From a virus, in the IMG/VR virus record IMGVR_UViG_3300022562_000550, positions 1-45,813 of that record: 45,813 bases of DNA. The stretch is one strand, 5' to 3'. This document shows positions 25,197 through 33,090 of this stretch, in pieces. Both the position numbers and the translations under genes were made by a program. Position 1 is the stretch's first letter. Each line of letters opens with the position of its first letter. Under the pieces are notes generated by a model. That model was not told the origin of the DNA. It ran no database searches and saw only the letters and a list, made by a program, of their open reading frames with translations.

Positions 25197-25214
25197 GGGG
25201 GCCCGAAGGCCCCC
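25197..25214 (-). terminator. UUCG-capped 7-bp hairpin between decoration genes
   Basis: Read on the minus strand it is GGGGGCC-TTCG-GGCCCCC, a perfect 7-bp GC stem with the very stable UUCG loop. It lies 15 nt after the stop of the 153-aa gene and 18 nt before the 157-aa start. No T-run follows. It probably stabilises the 3' end of the capsid mRNA or partly ends transcription, so that genes upstream are made in excess. Confidence 0.6.
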
Positions 25215-25229
25215 ATCCCCTTCACCAGA

Positions 25230-25691
25230 TCATCCGCACCGGATGTAGCACAGGGCCCTGCCGTCAGAACCCCTGGCTTCCAGAGAGATGCCAGCCACTG
25301 CGAGCACCAGCTCGGCGCTCGTCAGAGTGTTGGCATGATCCCCGGCAGAGCTGCCGACGGTGTCCGTCGCAATGGCGGCACCAGCAGCAGCCACGTTGCC
25401 AGTCGTGACGATGCAGTCGTAGACACCGACGCAGAGAACGAGCACGTTCTCCCCGGCGGCTGCGTCGTTGACCGCAATGCCAGCAACGAGTCCGCTGTCA
25501 GCGGATGTCGTCGGTCCCACTGCCTGCCCGAGCAGCACAGTGGAGATCAACCCGGTGGTGATCCAAGCGACGATCCCGCCCTCCACGCACGCAGCGTTGG
25601 CCTGGCAGTTCATGAGCATGGCGCTGTACAGAGCGACGCCGTTGTTGGCGGTCGCGTTCGCTCCCATCTCATGCGGTCTCTGAAGTTGCAT
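25230..25691 (-). CDS. Decoration-like protein, first copy
   Basis: The protein has 153 aa, and the ATG follows GAGGTGAAACGAA. It is small and rich in Ala, Gly, Val and Thr, with a plan like its two downstream neighbours: a short N-terminal arm, then GIVAWITTG...AVGPTTSADSGLVAGI, then VLVLCVGVYDCIVT, then an alanine run. It lies directly after the major capsid gene, where capsid cement proteins are usually encoded. The function is inferred. Confidence 0.55.
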   Translation of the reverse strand: MQLQRPHEMGANATANNGVALYSAMLMNCQANAACVEGGIVAWITTGLISTVLLGQAVGPTTSADSGLVAGIAVNDAAAGENVLVLCVGVYDCIVTTGNVAAAGAAIATDTVGSSAGDHANTLTSAELVLAVAGISLEARGSDGRALCYIRCG

Positions 25692-25736
25692 TTCGTTTCA
25701 CCTCACTTCTTCAATCAGCCGTTGGTGATGAGCCTG

Positions 25737-26849
25737 TTAGGCCGTGACGACGTTGTGGTGGAGACCCAGCTTCCGGCGCTGCTTGCAGATGTGCTGCGCA
25801 CGGAGAAGGATCTTCGACCAGATTGCGTCCTGGTCGTAAGGCTCCACGAACGGAGTCGTGACGAAGTTGACGCGAGACGAAACGACCAGCTCCAGCCAGC
25901 GCGTGTTCAGGAACAGAGCGCACGCCTCGGCGGCGACTGCGTTCAGGTCCACCGAATCGGTGGCCGTCGCGCCGAAGCCTGGCATGAACTCGCTCCAGAA
26001 CATGAGAGCGCCCTTGAACTTGACGGTCTCGAAGCCAGCCGAAGCGGCGGCCTCGTCACCGTAGTTCCCGTAGCGCTGCTGCGGCTGCAGGCCCGCCTCG
26101 TAGAACTCGAAGTAGTCCTGCGAGGCGAGGATGAGATCGACCGCATCGTTGGTCGAGCCCTTGGAGCAGTTGTTGTAGAGATTCGCCATCTCCAAGAACA
26201 TCTCGGCGAAGGTGTGCGTGGCACCAGCGGGGGCACCCAGCTTCACCTGGTTCCTCCACCACGTCTCGGTGTTCTGATTGATCGCGTGGATCCCGTCCAG
26301 GTTGGAGAACTCCTTCTGGATCAGGTAACCGAGAGGGTTGAAGTCCTTGCCGTTGTTCCCGGGCTGATGACGCCTGGTGGGCTGTGCGCCCGTGGTGCCG
26401 ACGATGCCCTGAATGAGCAGCCTTTCCAGCTCCTCCTTCATGGACAGCTCGGCGATGTCCACCTTGTCTCGGAGCAGATCGCGCTTGGCGAACTCGCCCT
26501 GGTTCTCGTCCATCTCCTGGCCCGAGATGCCAACGGTCGTCGCCATGTTCTTCATGTCGTCGTAACCGCTGGTCTGCTCGTCGGTCGCGTTGACCGTGAG
26601 GTTCTCGAACTTGGAGTAGGTCTTGGTGTTGGTGTTCTTGGCCCAGATCACTGGGACGCGAACCTTGGCGCCACCCGTGTAGGGGCGGATACCCCGACCC
26701 ATGCCACGGTCCCGACCCCGACCACGGTTCTTCATGTACCAGATGTAGCCGATCCCGGCGTGCACCTGGTCCACGAGTTCCCCGCGCATTTCGTCCATCG
26801 TGGTCGAGAAGAGCGACGTCCAAACTCTGGTTTCGGATACCGAAGCCAT
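25737..26849 (-). CDS. Major capsid protein
   Basis: The protein has 370 aa, and the ATG follows GAGGGAGTGACAA. Features typical of HK97-fold coat proteins are a helical N-terminal arm, a strand-rich E-loop region with VRVPVIWAKNT, a spine-helix region (EMFLEMANLYNNCSK), and the late motif LILASQDYFEFYEAGLQPQQ, then GFETVKFKGALMFW. The latter matches the P-domain/A-domain junction of a common phage capsid family. It follows the scaffold gene and precedes decoration genes. Cleavage cannot be judged; no protease gene is seen, so a separate scaffold is expected to leave without cleavage. Confidence 0.85.
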   Translation of the reverse strand: MASVSETRVWTSLFSTTMDEMRGELVDQVHAGIGYIWYMKNRGRGRDRGMGRGIRPYTGGAKVRVPVIWAKNTNTKTYSKFENLTVNATDEQTSGYDDMKNMATTVGISGQEMDENQGEFAKRDLLRDKVDIAELSMKEELERLLIQGIVGTTGAQPTRRHQPGNNGKDFNPLGYLIQKEFSNLDGIHAINQNTETWWRNQVKLGAPAGATHTFAEMFLEMANLYNNCSKGSTNDAVDLILASQDYFEFYEAGLQPQQRYGNYGDEAAASAGFETVKFKGALMFWSEFMPGFGATATDSVDLNAVAAEACALFLNTRWLELVVSSRVNFVTTPFVEPYDQDAIWSKILLRAQHICKQRRKLGLHHNVVTA

Positions 26850-26860
26850 TTGTCACTCCC

Positions 26861-27709
26861 TCAGAAAAGCTCGCCTCTCTGAAGCCTCGTGATGTGCTGC
26901 TTGCGAGCTTTGAGATAGGCCCGGTCGAAGGCACTCATCCCAGCATCTTCCAACGCCTCATTGGCGTCCTTGCTGATCTGCCTGCCCTTTGTGTTACCGA
27001 GCTTCTCCCGGGGAGGAGACGCCGTTTCTTTCGATTTGCGACGATACCCTTCCAGCTCTTGAGCATCACGGTAGTCCTCGATCACAGAGACGAGTTCCTG
27101 TCCGTTCCGAAACACGCGGCCCTTGTTCTTGGCCCACTCCACGATTGCGTCTTCCTCGGCCTTGGAGACCTTCAGGTTGACACGGATCATGGATGTCTCG
27201 ATTTCGTTCAGGCGTCTCTGCTGCGTATCAACAAGACTGTTGATTTTGCGTTCGAGGGCTCTCACTTGGCTCGAAGAGGCCCTACCGACACGATTCAGGA
27301 CTTCACGAAGCTCCTCGGCGTCATCAGGAAGGTCCCCAATGTCGTAGGGGATCTCCTCGTTCACCTCGTCCTCGTTGTCCACGGATTCGCCCGCTGACTG
27401 TTCAGACAGGAGCTGCAGGGCTTGCCGGAGCTGATCTTGCGTCTCCCGCAGTGCCCTACGGTCTTCTGCCATCTGAGCCAGCAGTTCGTCGGTGGTAGGC
27501 GTTTTTGAAGCGGAGACCGTTTCCTCCGACTCATCAGAATCGGCGGGCTCTTCTTCGGTGGGCTCGTCGACTTCGGCCTTGCCTTGGCGCTCGGCCTTAC
27601 CCAGTCGGTCGTCCTCGTCGAGGATCTTTTGCATCTCCACTTCGAGGTCGTCGATCTTGGGCTCATCGGTAACGGCTTCAGCCGTTTCCTGGTCTTTGCG
27701 AGGTGCCAC
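26861..27709 (-). CDS. Scaffold protein
   Basis: The protein has about 282 aa, from GTG 27709 after GGAAGGGTAAC; a GTG six codons earlier is also possible. The first half is highly acidic and coiled-coil-like (DDLEVEMQKILDEDDRLGK, DESEETVS), then helical (RALERKINSLVDTQQRRLNE). The C-terminus is basic (RAYLKARKQHITRLQRG), as the capsid-binding end of scaffolds often is. Position directly before the capsid gene supports the call. Confidence 0.75.
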   Translation of the reverse strand: MAPRKDQETAEAVTDEPKIDDLEVEMQKILDEDDRLGKAERQGKAEVDEPTEEEPADSDESEETVSASKTPTTDELLAQMAEDRRALRETQDQLRQALQLLSEQSAGESVDNEDEVNEEIPYDIGDLPDDAEELREVLNRVGRASSSQVRALERKINSLVDTQQRRLNEIETSMIRVNLKVSKAEEDAIVEWAKNKGRVFRNGQELVSVIEDYRDAQELEGYRRKSKETASPPREKLGNTKGRQISKDANEALEDAGMSAFDRAYLKARKQHITRLQRGELF

Positions 27710-27728
27710 GTTACCCTTCCACCACACT

Positions 27729-27742
27729 GGGGCCTAAGCCCC
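27729..27742 (-). terminator. Short hairpin before the scaffold gene
   Basis: A GGGGC/GCCCC stem with a 4-nt CTAA/TTAG loop lies between the DUF6496-like gene and the scaffold gene. With only five base pairs and no T-run, it is a weak signal, perhaps an RNA-processing site. Confidence 0.3.
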
Positions 27743-27762
27743 GTCCACAACTGCAACGAGAG

Positions 27763-27957
27763 TCAGCGATCCATGTTCGCTTCGCTCATGGCGATTGCGA
27801 TGGCTTGCTTCCTACTCGTCACCTTCTGACCAGAAGAAGACCTCAAGGTTCCGGCCTTGAACTCGGACATCACCTTGTGGACCTTCTTCTTGTTCCGCTT
27901 CTTCCGACCTCTGCGCCGGGATCTGCGGTTCTCTTCCATCTCGGAGTCGAAGCTCAT
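27763..27957 (-). CDS. DUF6496-like small basic protein
   Basis: The protein has 64 aa, and the ATG follows GAGGGGATGTC. A very basic stretch (RRSRRRGRKKRNKKK) leads into KVMSEFKAGTLRSSSGQKVT, then SRKQAIAIAMSEA. This HKVM-EFK-GTLRS-G-KVT-RKQAIAIA pattern is that of the DUF6496 family, common in phage head blocks near capsid genes. The function is unknown; the charge suggests binding nucleic acid or the acidic scaffold. Confidence 0.75.
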   Translation of the reverse strand: MSFDSEMEENRRSRRRGRKKRNKKKVHKVMSEFKAGTLRSSSGQKVTSRKQAIAIAMSEANMDR

Positions 27958-27966
27958 GACATCCCC

Positions 27967-28113
27967 TCAGATGCCTGCGCCAGTCTTGATCCGAGGTGGC
28001 TTCTGGATCGGAACGCCCGACGGGTGAAGCCCTCCGGGGTTACCGCTTGGGTAGCTCCCGCCCGAGTTGGGCTTGTCGGTCCCCTTCTCGATGGGCTTGC
28101 TGCTCTTGGGCAT
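27967..28113 (-). CDS. Small Gly/Pro/Ser-rich protein
   Basis: The protein has 48 aa from ATG 28113, set by the strong site GGAGGTGAAACG. It is low in hydrophobic residues and rich in Gly, Pro, Ser and Lys (MPKSSKPIEKG, SGGSYPSGNPGGL), so probably unfolded. Similar short disordered proteins occur between portal and capsid genes in many podoviruses. The function is unknown. Confidence 0.6.
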   Translation of the reverse strand: MPKSSKPIEKGTDKPNSGGSYPSGNPGGLHPSGVPIQKPPRIKTGAGI

Positions 28114-28126
28114 CGTTTCACCTCCG

Positions 28127-28465
28127 TCAGTAGTATTTGCGGCCTGCCTGCCGCCTGCGGGCCCGAACATCCGCACTAGGTTCACGGACATACAGACCCT
28201 GCTCTTTCATGATTCTACGATGATGTTGGGGGCTTTCGACAAGTACTGGTTCTGAACCGAGGTTCTCGTCGAGGAGCGGGTAGCGCCCCTTCGCCACGGA
28301 ATCGCCGTCGATTCCGGCTGATTCGAGCCGGAAGTCCCTGCGCATCTTAGAGTTACAGATAGAGCACTCGGGCACCAGCTCACCGCTCTCCATCTTGGCG
28401 ACAGAGCAGATGATGGTCCTACGGCTTTCCTTGTGCTCGTCGCACTTGTAGCAGTAGGTCGGCAT
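28127..28465 (-). CDS. Zinc-ribbon protein (FmdB-like N-terminus)
   Basis: The protein has 112 aa from ATG 28465, overlapping the portal stop (TGATG). Residues 1-45 hold MPTYCYKCDEH, then CSVAK, then CSICNSKMRRDF, the order of FmdB-type zinc ribbons. The rest is polar, with SPQHHRRIMKEQGLYV and a basic end (RARRRQAGRKYY). This ribbon type is frequent beside phage portal genes; the role is unknown. Confidence 0.7.
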   Translation of the reverse strand: MPTYCYKCDEHKESRRTIICSVAKMESGELVPECSICNSKMRRDFRLESAGIDGDSVAKGRYPLLDENLGSEPVLVESPQHHRRIMKEQGLYVREPSADVRARRRQAGRKYY

Positions 28466-30564
28466 CACTTGCCCCCGTTGTTGCTCGGGACGCGCTCGAC
28501 GGCTCGGTCACGCAGGCTGCGCCCGATTGCACGGCCCTCGGTGGTGCGTCCCTGCTCTGGACCTTGCCCGGTTGCCTTTGGACCGCCGCCTCGATCTGGA
28601 GCTGCCTGGGCTTTCGCGTCTGCCTGGCTCTGGACCGCAGACTCTTGCTCCTGCCCCTGCTGCATCATCATCTGGGCGATCTGAGTGAACTCCTGAGCCA
28701 TCTGCGGGTCGTGGCGTCTCCACGCCGTGAAGAACATCTTCACGAAGCTCGGGGACGAGAAGGCGAACTGGGGCCCCAGCACCTGGAGCAGGGTCGTGAG
28801 GTCCTGCCGTTCGGTGCGGTCGTCGTGTGGCTCCAGCTCGCCGAGTTCGATGTAGGTCTCGAAGTGGCCCTGGATCTGGACGCTGGAGAGCTGCACCGAG
28901 GAGAAGACCTTCCCGTCTGGCCCCTCGACCTGAACGGCCATGGGGATGTCGAGGTTCTCCTGGAGGCAGGCCAGCATCATGTCGGCGTGGTGCTTGAGCC
29001 CGGCGGAAACCTGGGCGCGCTTGTCGTTGTCGCGGGCAGTGCCACGGGATTCGACGATGGCGGCCTGGGTTGCCGTGCCCGAGCCCGCGATGTTCCGCGC
29101 CTCCGGGGCCGAGCCCATGATCTCGGAGAAGTCCGAGATGTAGCTCGCCAGGTTGGCGTAGATCGCCGGATCGAGCGGGGCGTCCTTCAGCGGGGCCACC
29201 TGGCTCGGGTCGCCACGCTCCAGCTCGATGAAGATGCCGTCGGTGTTGTCCTTCAGCTTCTCCCTCTCCCTGGCCGAGAGCACGCCCTTCCGCCCGAGGT
29301 ACTTCCTGCCGTAGCGCCCCATGTGGGTGAGCAGCATGGACTGGCCCTCGTTGTAGGCTTGCGCCAGCGGGCGAGCGGACGTCACGTCGGGGATCGGGTA
29401 GAACTCGCCGATGACCTCGTGGAACTTCATGTACGAGAACGACGAGTGGTCGATGTACTTCGGGTACTTCACGATGGCTGCTGGCTTGGTGAATCCATCG
29501 ACGATGTAGCTGATCTCGCGCTTGATCGGATCGAAGCACTTGTAGCCCCAGATCCGCATGAGGTCACGGTCGTTCATGGTTGGGTCGAAGCCCTGCGCCT
29601 CGGTTGGCGCGTCGGTGAGAGCTGACTTCTGGCTGGCCTTGAGACGAGACCTGGCCTTACGCGACAGCCCTTCCTGGTCGATGAACTTCGCCGCGTCAGA
29701 GATCTCGCGCTTGTGCTCGAACAGCTCGGAGTCCATGAACTCGTTGTACGTCCAGCTCATGCGCTTCGCCACCCAGGAGTGGTCATACGGGTTGTTCCCG
29801 CCTTCTGGGTCCTGGCGCATGTCCGTGTAGTGAACGAACTGGCTACGGAAGTAGTCGGCTGGGTTCCTGGTATCGACGACGAACTTGTTCCCGCCGCGCC
29901 GGATCGGGCGCCCGCGCTCGTCGAGCTTCGGGGTTCCGCCGACGAAGTCCATGAAGATTCCCTCTGGCGTATGCTGAATGATCAGCTCGCCGATCTCCTC
30001 GTCCTTGTTTCGCTCCGGGTCGAGGCCCTCGTCCGGCGTGTAGGTGACCTCCATGACTCCGTATGCCAGCTCTGATGCGAGCAGGCAGAGCCGCGCCTGG
30101 CGCAGGAAGTCGTTCTTCGGGTTCATCATCACGTAGTTGAGCACCGACTCCGCCGCCATGCGCGCAGTCTCCCCTGCCGGGCCGAGGGGTCTGCGGGCAC
30201 GCAGGTAGAAGTGCGGGATCTTCCACATGATGTTCGCGTTGGTCGCGGCGAGAGCGGCCAGCACGCGATTGACGATGAGCACCTTGCCCTCACGCATGAA
30301 GGCTTCGAGTTCTTCGAGCCGCAGGTTCTCGGGGATCCCTGGGCTGCCAAGCTGTTGCCCGACATAGAACTCTTCGTTGCGCTTGAACTCCTCCCAGAAC
30401 GGGGTCGCGTGTGCCTCCGAAAGGCGAACGCGGTTCTCCCAGAGCTTCACGACGTTACTGCGCCGGGTGCCCTTCTTCCTGTCTGCTAGAACGGCGTTGA
30501 GCAATCCTGATTTGGCTGCCGATCTGGGCGGTGTGGATGTCGCCTTCTTCCGGCGGGCTGGCAT
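28465..30564 (-). CDS. Portal protein
   Basis: The protein has 699 aa. The ATG has an almost ideal ribosome site (AAGGAGGTGA, 8-9 nt before). Features include an N-terminal helix with WENRVRLSEAHATPFWEEF, NEEFYVGQQLG, VLIVNRVLAALAATNANIMW, a mid-region with AYNEGQSMLLTHMGRYGRKY, and GSAPEARNIAGSGTATQAAI before a long stem helix, as in podovirus-type portals. The last ~60 residues are Gln- and Gly-rich, perhaps a flexible tail into the capsid. The start lies 110 nt inside the upstream small gene, a long overlap. It forms the dodecameric DNA gate for the terminase. Confidence 0.85.
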   Translation of the reverse strand: MPARRKKATSTPPRSAAKSGLLNAVLADRKKGTRRSNVVKLWENRVRLSEAHATPFWEEFKRNEEFYVGQQLGSPGIPENLRLEELEAFMREGKVLIVNRVLAALAATNANIMWKIPHFYLRARRPLGPAGETARMAAESVLNYVMMNPKNDFLRQARLCLLASELAYGVMEVTYTPDEGLDPERNKDEEIGELIIQHTPEGIFMDFVGGTPKLDERGRPIRRGGNKFVVDTRNPADYFRSQFVHYTDMRQDPEGGNNPYDHSWVAKRMSWTYNEFMDSELFEHKREISDAAKFIDQEGLSRKARSRLKASQKSALTDAPTEAQGFDPTMNDRDLMRIWGYKCFDPIKREISYIVDGFTKPAAIVKYPKYIDHSSFSYMKFHEVIGEFYPIPDVTSARPLAQAYNEGQSMLLTHMGRYGRKYLGRKGVLSAREREKLKDNTDGIFIELERGDPSQVAPLKDAPLDPAIYANLASYISDFSEIMGSAPEARNIAGSGTATQAAIVESRGTARDNDKRAQVSAGLKHHADMMLACLQENLDIPMAVQVEGPDGKVFSSVQLSSVQIQGHFETYIELGELEPHDDRTERQDLTTLLQVLGPQFAFSSPSFVKMFFTAWRRHDPQMAQEFTQIAQMMMQQGQEQESAVQSQADAKAQAAPDRGGGPKATGQGPEQGRTTEGRAIGRSLRDRAVERVPSNNGGK

Positions 30565-30811
30565 TGGCCCTCACCTCCTTCCAGAAATCCTCGATGAGAA
30601 CATCGACTCTCTTCTTGAACTCAGCTTGGAACTGCCTGCGTTCCTGCTCGTGCAGGAACTTGAAGCGTTCGTACTGCGAGACACACGTCTTGCACAGGTC
30701 CAGAACTTTTGCGTGGCTGTCGAGAAACGGGACCCGGGACGCGTCTTCATTGTTTGTTAGATCGGTCACTTTGCCCGCTTCCCAACAGCCATCACAAAAA
30801 ATGCGTCTCAT
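30455..30811 (-). CDS. Zinc-finger protein overlapping the portal start
   Basis: The protein has 118 aa. The ATG overlaps the upstream TGA (ATGA). It starts with FCDGCWEAGK, and a second CKTC pair follows ~30 residues later, a four-cysteine site. A long charged helix follows (RFKFLHEQERRQFQAEFKKR). The last ~37 codons overlap the portal gene in another frame and read as a shadow, so the useful part may end near residue 85. The function is unknown. Confidence 0.6.
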   Translation of the reverse strand: MRRIFCDGCWEAGKVTDLTNNEDASRVPFLDSHAKVLDLCKTCVSQYERFKFLHEQERRQFQAEFKKRVDVLIEDFWKEVRANASPPEEGDIHTAQIGSQIRIAQRRSSRQEEGHPAQ

Positions 30812-31059
30812 GCTGGCTCAATCACCTTCGGGCTAAGTACCCTCCCGCAGTTGACGCAGTAGAGCTGCATCGGTACGAGAGGTCCCTCGATCTCTTCTTT
30901 CACGCTCGGGTCGCAGCCGCACTGGTAGATTGCATACGGCTTCCGGTTCTTGCGACGCTCTTCCTCGATGGCGAGGCGGTTCTTCTGCCACCACTTCTCG
31001 CCTACCCGAGAACGCGTCCGTGGGCTCTCGCCGCTTCGTTTAGTTGTTCCTCGTGCCAT
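30808..31059 (-). CDS. Zinc-ribbon protein after the terminase nuclease gene
   Basis: The protein has 83 aa from ATG 31059 (a GTG two codons earlier is possible). The start overlaps the nuclease ORF by 58 nt. A basic N-terminus (MARGTTKRSG) is followed by WWQKNRLAIEEERRKNRKPY, then a ribbon with QCGCDPS and YCVNCGRV. It could bind DNA near the packaging motor. No family is recognised. Confidence 0.6.
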   Translation of the reverse strand: MARGTTKRSGESPRTRSRVGEKWWQKNRLAIEEERRKNRKPYAIYQCGCDPSVKEEIEGPLVPMQLYCVNCGRVLSPKVIEPA

Positions 31060-31934
31060 CCCCACGTTCCTGGTCTGTAGTCGATGACGCCAGGTTCATC
31101 GAGTCCCTGTGACAGCAGGAAGTACTTGTCGCTGTCGAACGGGTCGACGTAGCGCCGGATGATCCCTTCGCGCAGTTCGACCTGTGTGTTGGGGCTCGGG
31201 TCTCTCCAGGCGAGGCGTCTGTAGCAGCGAATCGTCTGCTTGCACCTGGAAGAGATTCTGTACTTTGGGCGCTCTTTGTTGTTCCAGAGGTTGCCCTTGA
31301 GCAGGTTGATGAACGCCAGGTCCACCCCTGGCTCGTTGCGTCCACGGTCGACGTGGACCCCTTCTTCGGCGAGCAGGTCTCCGATCGACACCAGCTCGCT
31401 GCCTTTGTGCTGTGAGCGATTCCAGATGGAAGGATCACCGATGATGCCGCGAAGGAGCGGGAAGTACGGCTTGCGTTTCAGCAGCCTCGCCTGCTCGGCG
31501 GCAGGAGTATGGCTTTCGACGATCTCGTCGATCTTCACGATGTCGTCCAGGCTGAAGACAGCGTAGATGCCCCATGAGCATGGAAAGTGAATCCCGTAGT
31601 CGTATGAGGCATAGAGCGGAATGTTGTCGTCGACATCAGGGGGGTCGATGATGACGTTGACACTCAGCTCATCGAAGTCGGCGAAGACGCGTTGGCCTGT
31701 CATCGCGCCGAAGTCGATCTCCATCTCCTGCCGCCACTTCGGTCCAGTGGGCCCACCGGGCCAAGCAGTGGAGAAGTGCTTGTACCACTTCCTCCCCTGC
31801 TCGGTCTCGGTGTTCTTGTCGGGGTCGGCGGAGTAGTGGATCGACATGACTGGTGCTCCAGCCGTCGTCTTGTACTCCTCGATCCCCCTCATTGGACCGT
31901 GAAGGTGGCTTCCTTCTGGCTTCGGGTCTTTCAC
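31002..31934 (-). CDS. terL (C-terminal part): Terminase large subunit, nuclease domain ORF
   Basis: The protein has 310 aa from GTG 31934, which overlaps the holin-like stop as GTGA; ATG 31892 is a later option. It begins with MSIHYSADPDKN (~30-41) and KWRQEMEIDFGAMTGQRVF, the linker and entry region of terminase C-terminal domains. The RNase H-like nuclease follows. Likely metal-binding acids are D112 in ASYDYGIHFPCSW and D167 in GIIGDPSIWNR, with a third near the VDPFDSDKYF stretch. No ATPase motif is present; that domain is the separate ORF at 32212-33090. Together the two make one normal-length terminase (~600 aa), cut at the domain linker by the membrane-protein gene at 31931. Confidence 0.8.
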   Translation of the reverse strand: MKDPKPEGSHLHGPMRGIEEYKTTAGAPVMSIHYSADPDKNTETEQGRKWYKHFSTAWPGGPTGPKWRQEMEIDFGAMTGQRVFADFDELSVNVIIDPPDVDDNIPLYASYDYGIHFPCSWGIYAVFSLDDIVKIDEIVESHTPAAEQARLLKRKPYFPLLRGIIGDPSIWNRSQHKGSELVSIGDLLAEEGVHVDRGRNEPGVDLAFINLLKGNLWNNKERPKYRISSRCKQTIRCYRRLAWRDPSPNTQVELREGIIRRYVDPFDSDKYFLLSQGLDEPGVIDYRPGTWGWHEEQLNEAARAHGRVLG

Positions 31935-32200
31935 CGCTTCCGTTTCTGGGTCTTCATGAGGCCCTCGAAGAGAGTGTTCTTGGCTGTCGAGTAGATTCCG
32001 ACCGCCGCCAGCGTGTCTGTCGCTCCTGCTGAGAGTGCGTCCGGCAGCGCAATCCCTAGCTGGGTTGCGAGCTGGTAGAAGACAGCAGCAGTGAAGATGA
32101 CGATTGGGATTGCCTTTGTCGAGAACGAAGGCCAGAACATCGGCACGACATGCTTCAGGATGAGTCCGAAGATGACGGCGAGAATGGTGGTGATGTCCAC
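31931..32200 (-). CDS. Holin-like membrane protein inserted in the terminase locus
   Basis: The protein has 89 aa from GTG 32200, with AAAGGAGAC in front, 11 nt after the ATPase stop. The stop overlaps the nuclease start (GTGA). Two or three hydrophobic segments (~4-22 ITTILAVIFGLILKHVV; ~32-50 IPIVIFTAAVFYQLATQLG; ~57-70 weaker) and a basic end (KTQKRKR) match small phage holins. ATDTLAAVGIYSTAKNT resembles the C-terminal half of such holins as I remember them. With the M15 peptidase two genes upstream it would make a lysis pair. The holin function is inferred. Confidence 0.65.
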   Translation of the reverse strand: MDITTILAVIFGLILKHVVPMFWPSFSTKAIPIVIFTAAVFYQLATQLGIALPDALSAGATDTLAAVGIYSTAKNTLFEGLMKTQKRKR

Positions 32201-32211
32201 GATGTCTCCTT

Positions 32212-33090
32212 TCAGACGGCGAGTTCGTAAACGTCGCCTTGCTCAACGAGCTTCCCGAAGTACGTGTCAGGCGCAGCCGAGGAAATGAAGATGCCGCGCC
32301 CTCCGCCCTTGATCATCGGGAGCGCCGCCATGTACGACGCCTCGAACTCGGGCTGGAAGCAGCACTCGTCTCCGATGACAAGCGTTGCCGTGTAGCTTCG
32401 GAACATGTCCGGCCCCTGTGGGATACCCCAGATGGTGCCGCCTTCGGGGTAGATCAGTTCTCCCCGAAGCCCCTTGAGCCCGTTGGCTCTCATGAAGGGT
32501 GGCATGGCGCGCTCGATGAAGGCGCACCGTGCGTGATACCAAGAGTTCTTGTAGACCAGGTTCCAGGCGTCTTCGGCCTTCTTGGTCTGGATCATCGTTC
32601 TGGCGTTGTCGGAGAACCTGGTCTGGTGGGTTGCGTAGGCGCAGGCGAGCCATGTGAGCATGAGCTGCCGCGACTTGATGATGTAGCCGATCCCGCCCTC
32701 GTCGAGGGAGTGGAAGAAGTCCAAGGCTTTGAAGAGGTAGCGTTTACGTGGGAACGGCTTTCTGCGTGCGCTCGAATCGTGCTCGTCGATGGTGCGGACG
32801 AATCCTCCGAAGACGTAGTACTCGGGGTCATCGGCGGCCCGCTTCAGGACCTTGGCGATCTTGTCCTCTGACGGGTTGGCCCCGAGCCCGAGTTCGCGCC
32901 GGAGCGCTCGGTCGAGGTCTGGGAGGAGTGCCGGGAGATCCGGCTTGAGGGTATGTTCGCCGCCCCACCGCACAGGCACCACATCCAGGCGGAGTGGGAG
33001 TTGGCTCGGCTCACCCACATCCAACTGTTGGATGGTGCCTTGAGCGCCCCCCGGCGAGCCGAGGAGAGGGAGTCGGCCCCCTCCATTCAC
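32212..33090 (-). CDS. terL (N-terminal part): Terminase large subunit, ATPase domain ORF
   Basis: The protein has up to 292 aa. The first possible start is GTG 33090 with a weak site, so the true start may be a little later. Packaging ATPase motifs are clear: a Walker A-like KSRQLMLTW (139-147), typical of terminases without the classic GK(S/T); Walker B TLVIGDE (236-242) with catalytic E242; and coupling motif ISSAAP (269-274). The protein ends 18 residues later, just where the nuclease domain should begin. The nuclease is encoded separately 270 bp downstream. It is upstream of portal and capsid genes, as usual. Confidence 0.8.
   Translation of the reverse strand: MNGGGRLPLLGSPGGAQGTIQQLDVGEPSQLPLRLDVVPVRWGGEHTLKPDLPALLPDLDRALRRELGLGANPSEDKIAKVLKRAADDPEYYVFGGFVRTIDEHDSSARRKPFPRKRYLFKALDFFHSLDEGGIGYIIKSRQLMLTWLACAYATHQTRFSDNARTMIQTKKAEDAWNLVYKNSWYHARCAFIERAMPPFMRANGLKGLRGELIYPEGGTIWGIPQGPDMFRSYTATLVIGDECCFQPEFEASYMAALPMIKGGGRGIFISSAAPDTYFGKLVEQGDVYELAV

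Noticed and set aside
24882-26882. A 666-aa plus-strand open frame opposite capsid and decoration genes
   Set aside because: The strong capsid and decoration genes lie on the other strand; the composition is that of a shadow frame.
31002-32246. A 414-aa reading of the terminase nuclease ORF starting at 32246
   Set aside because: Its first ~104 residues are His/Arg-rich nonsense-like text that overlaps the holin-like gene in another frame. The GTGA-coupled start at 31934 fits better.
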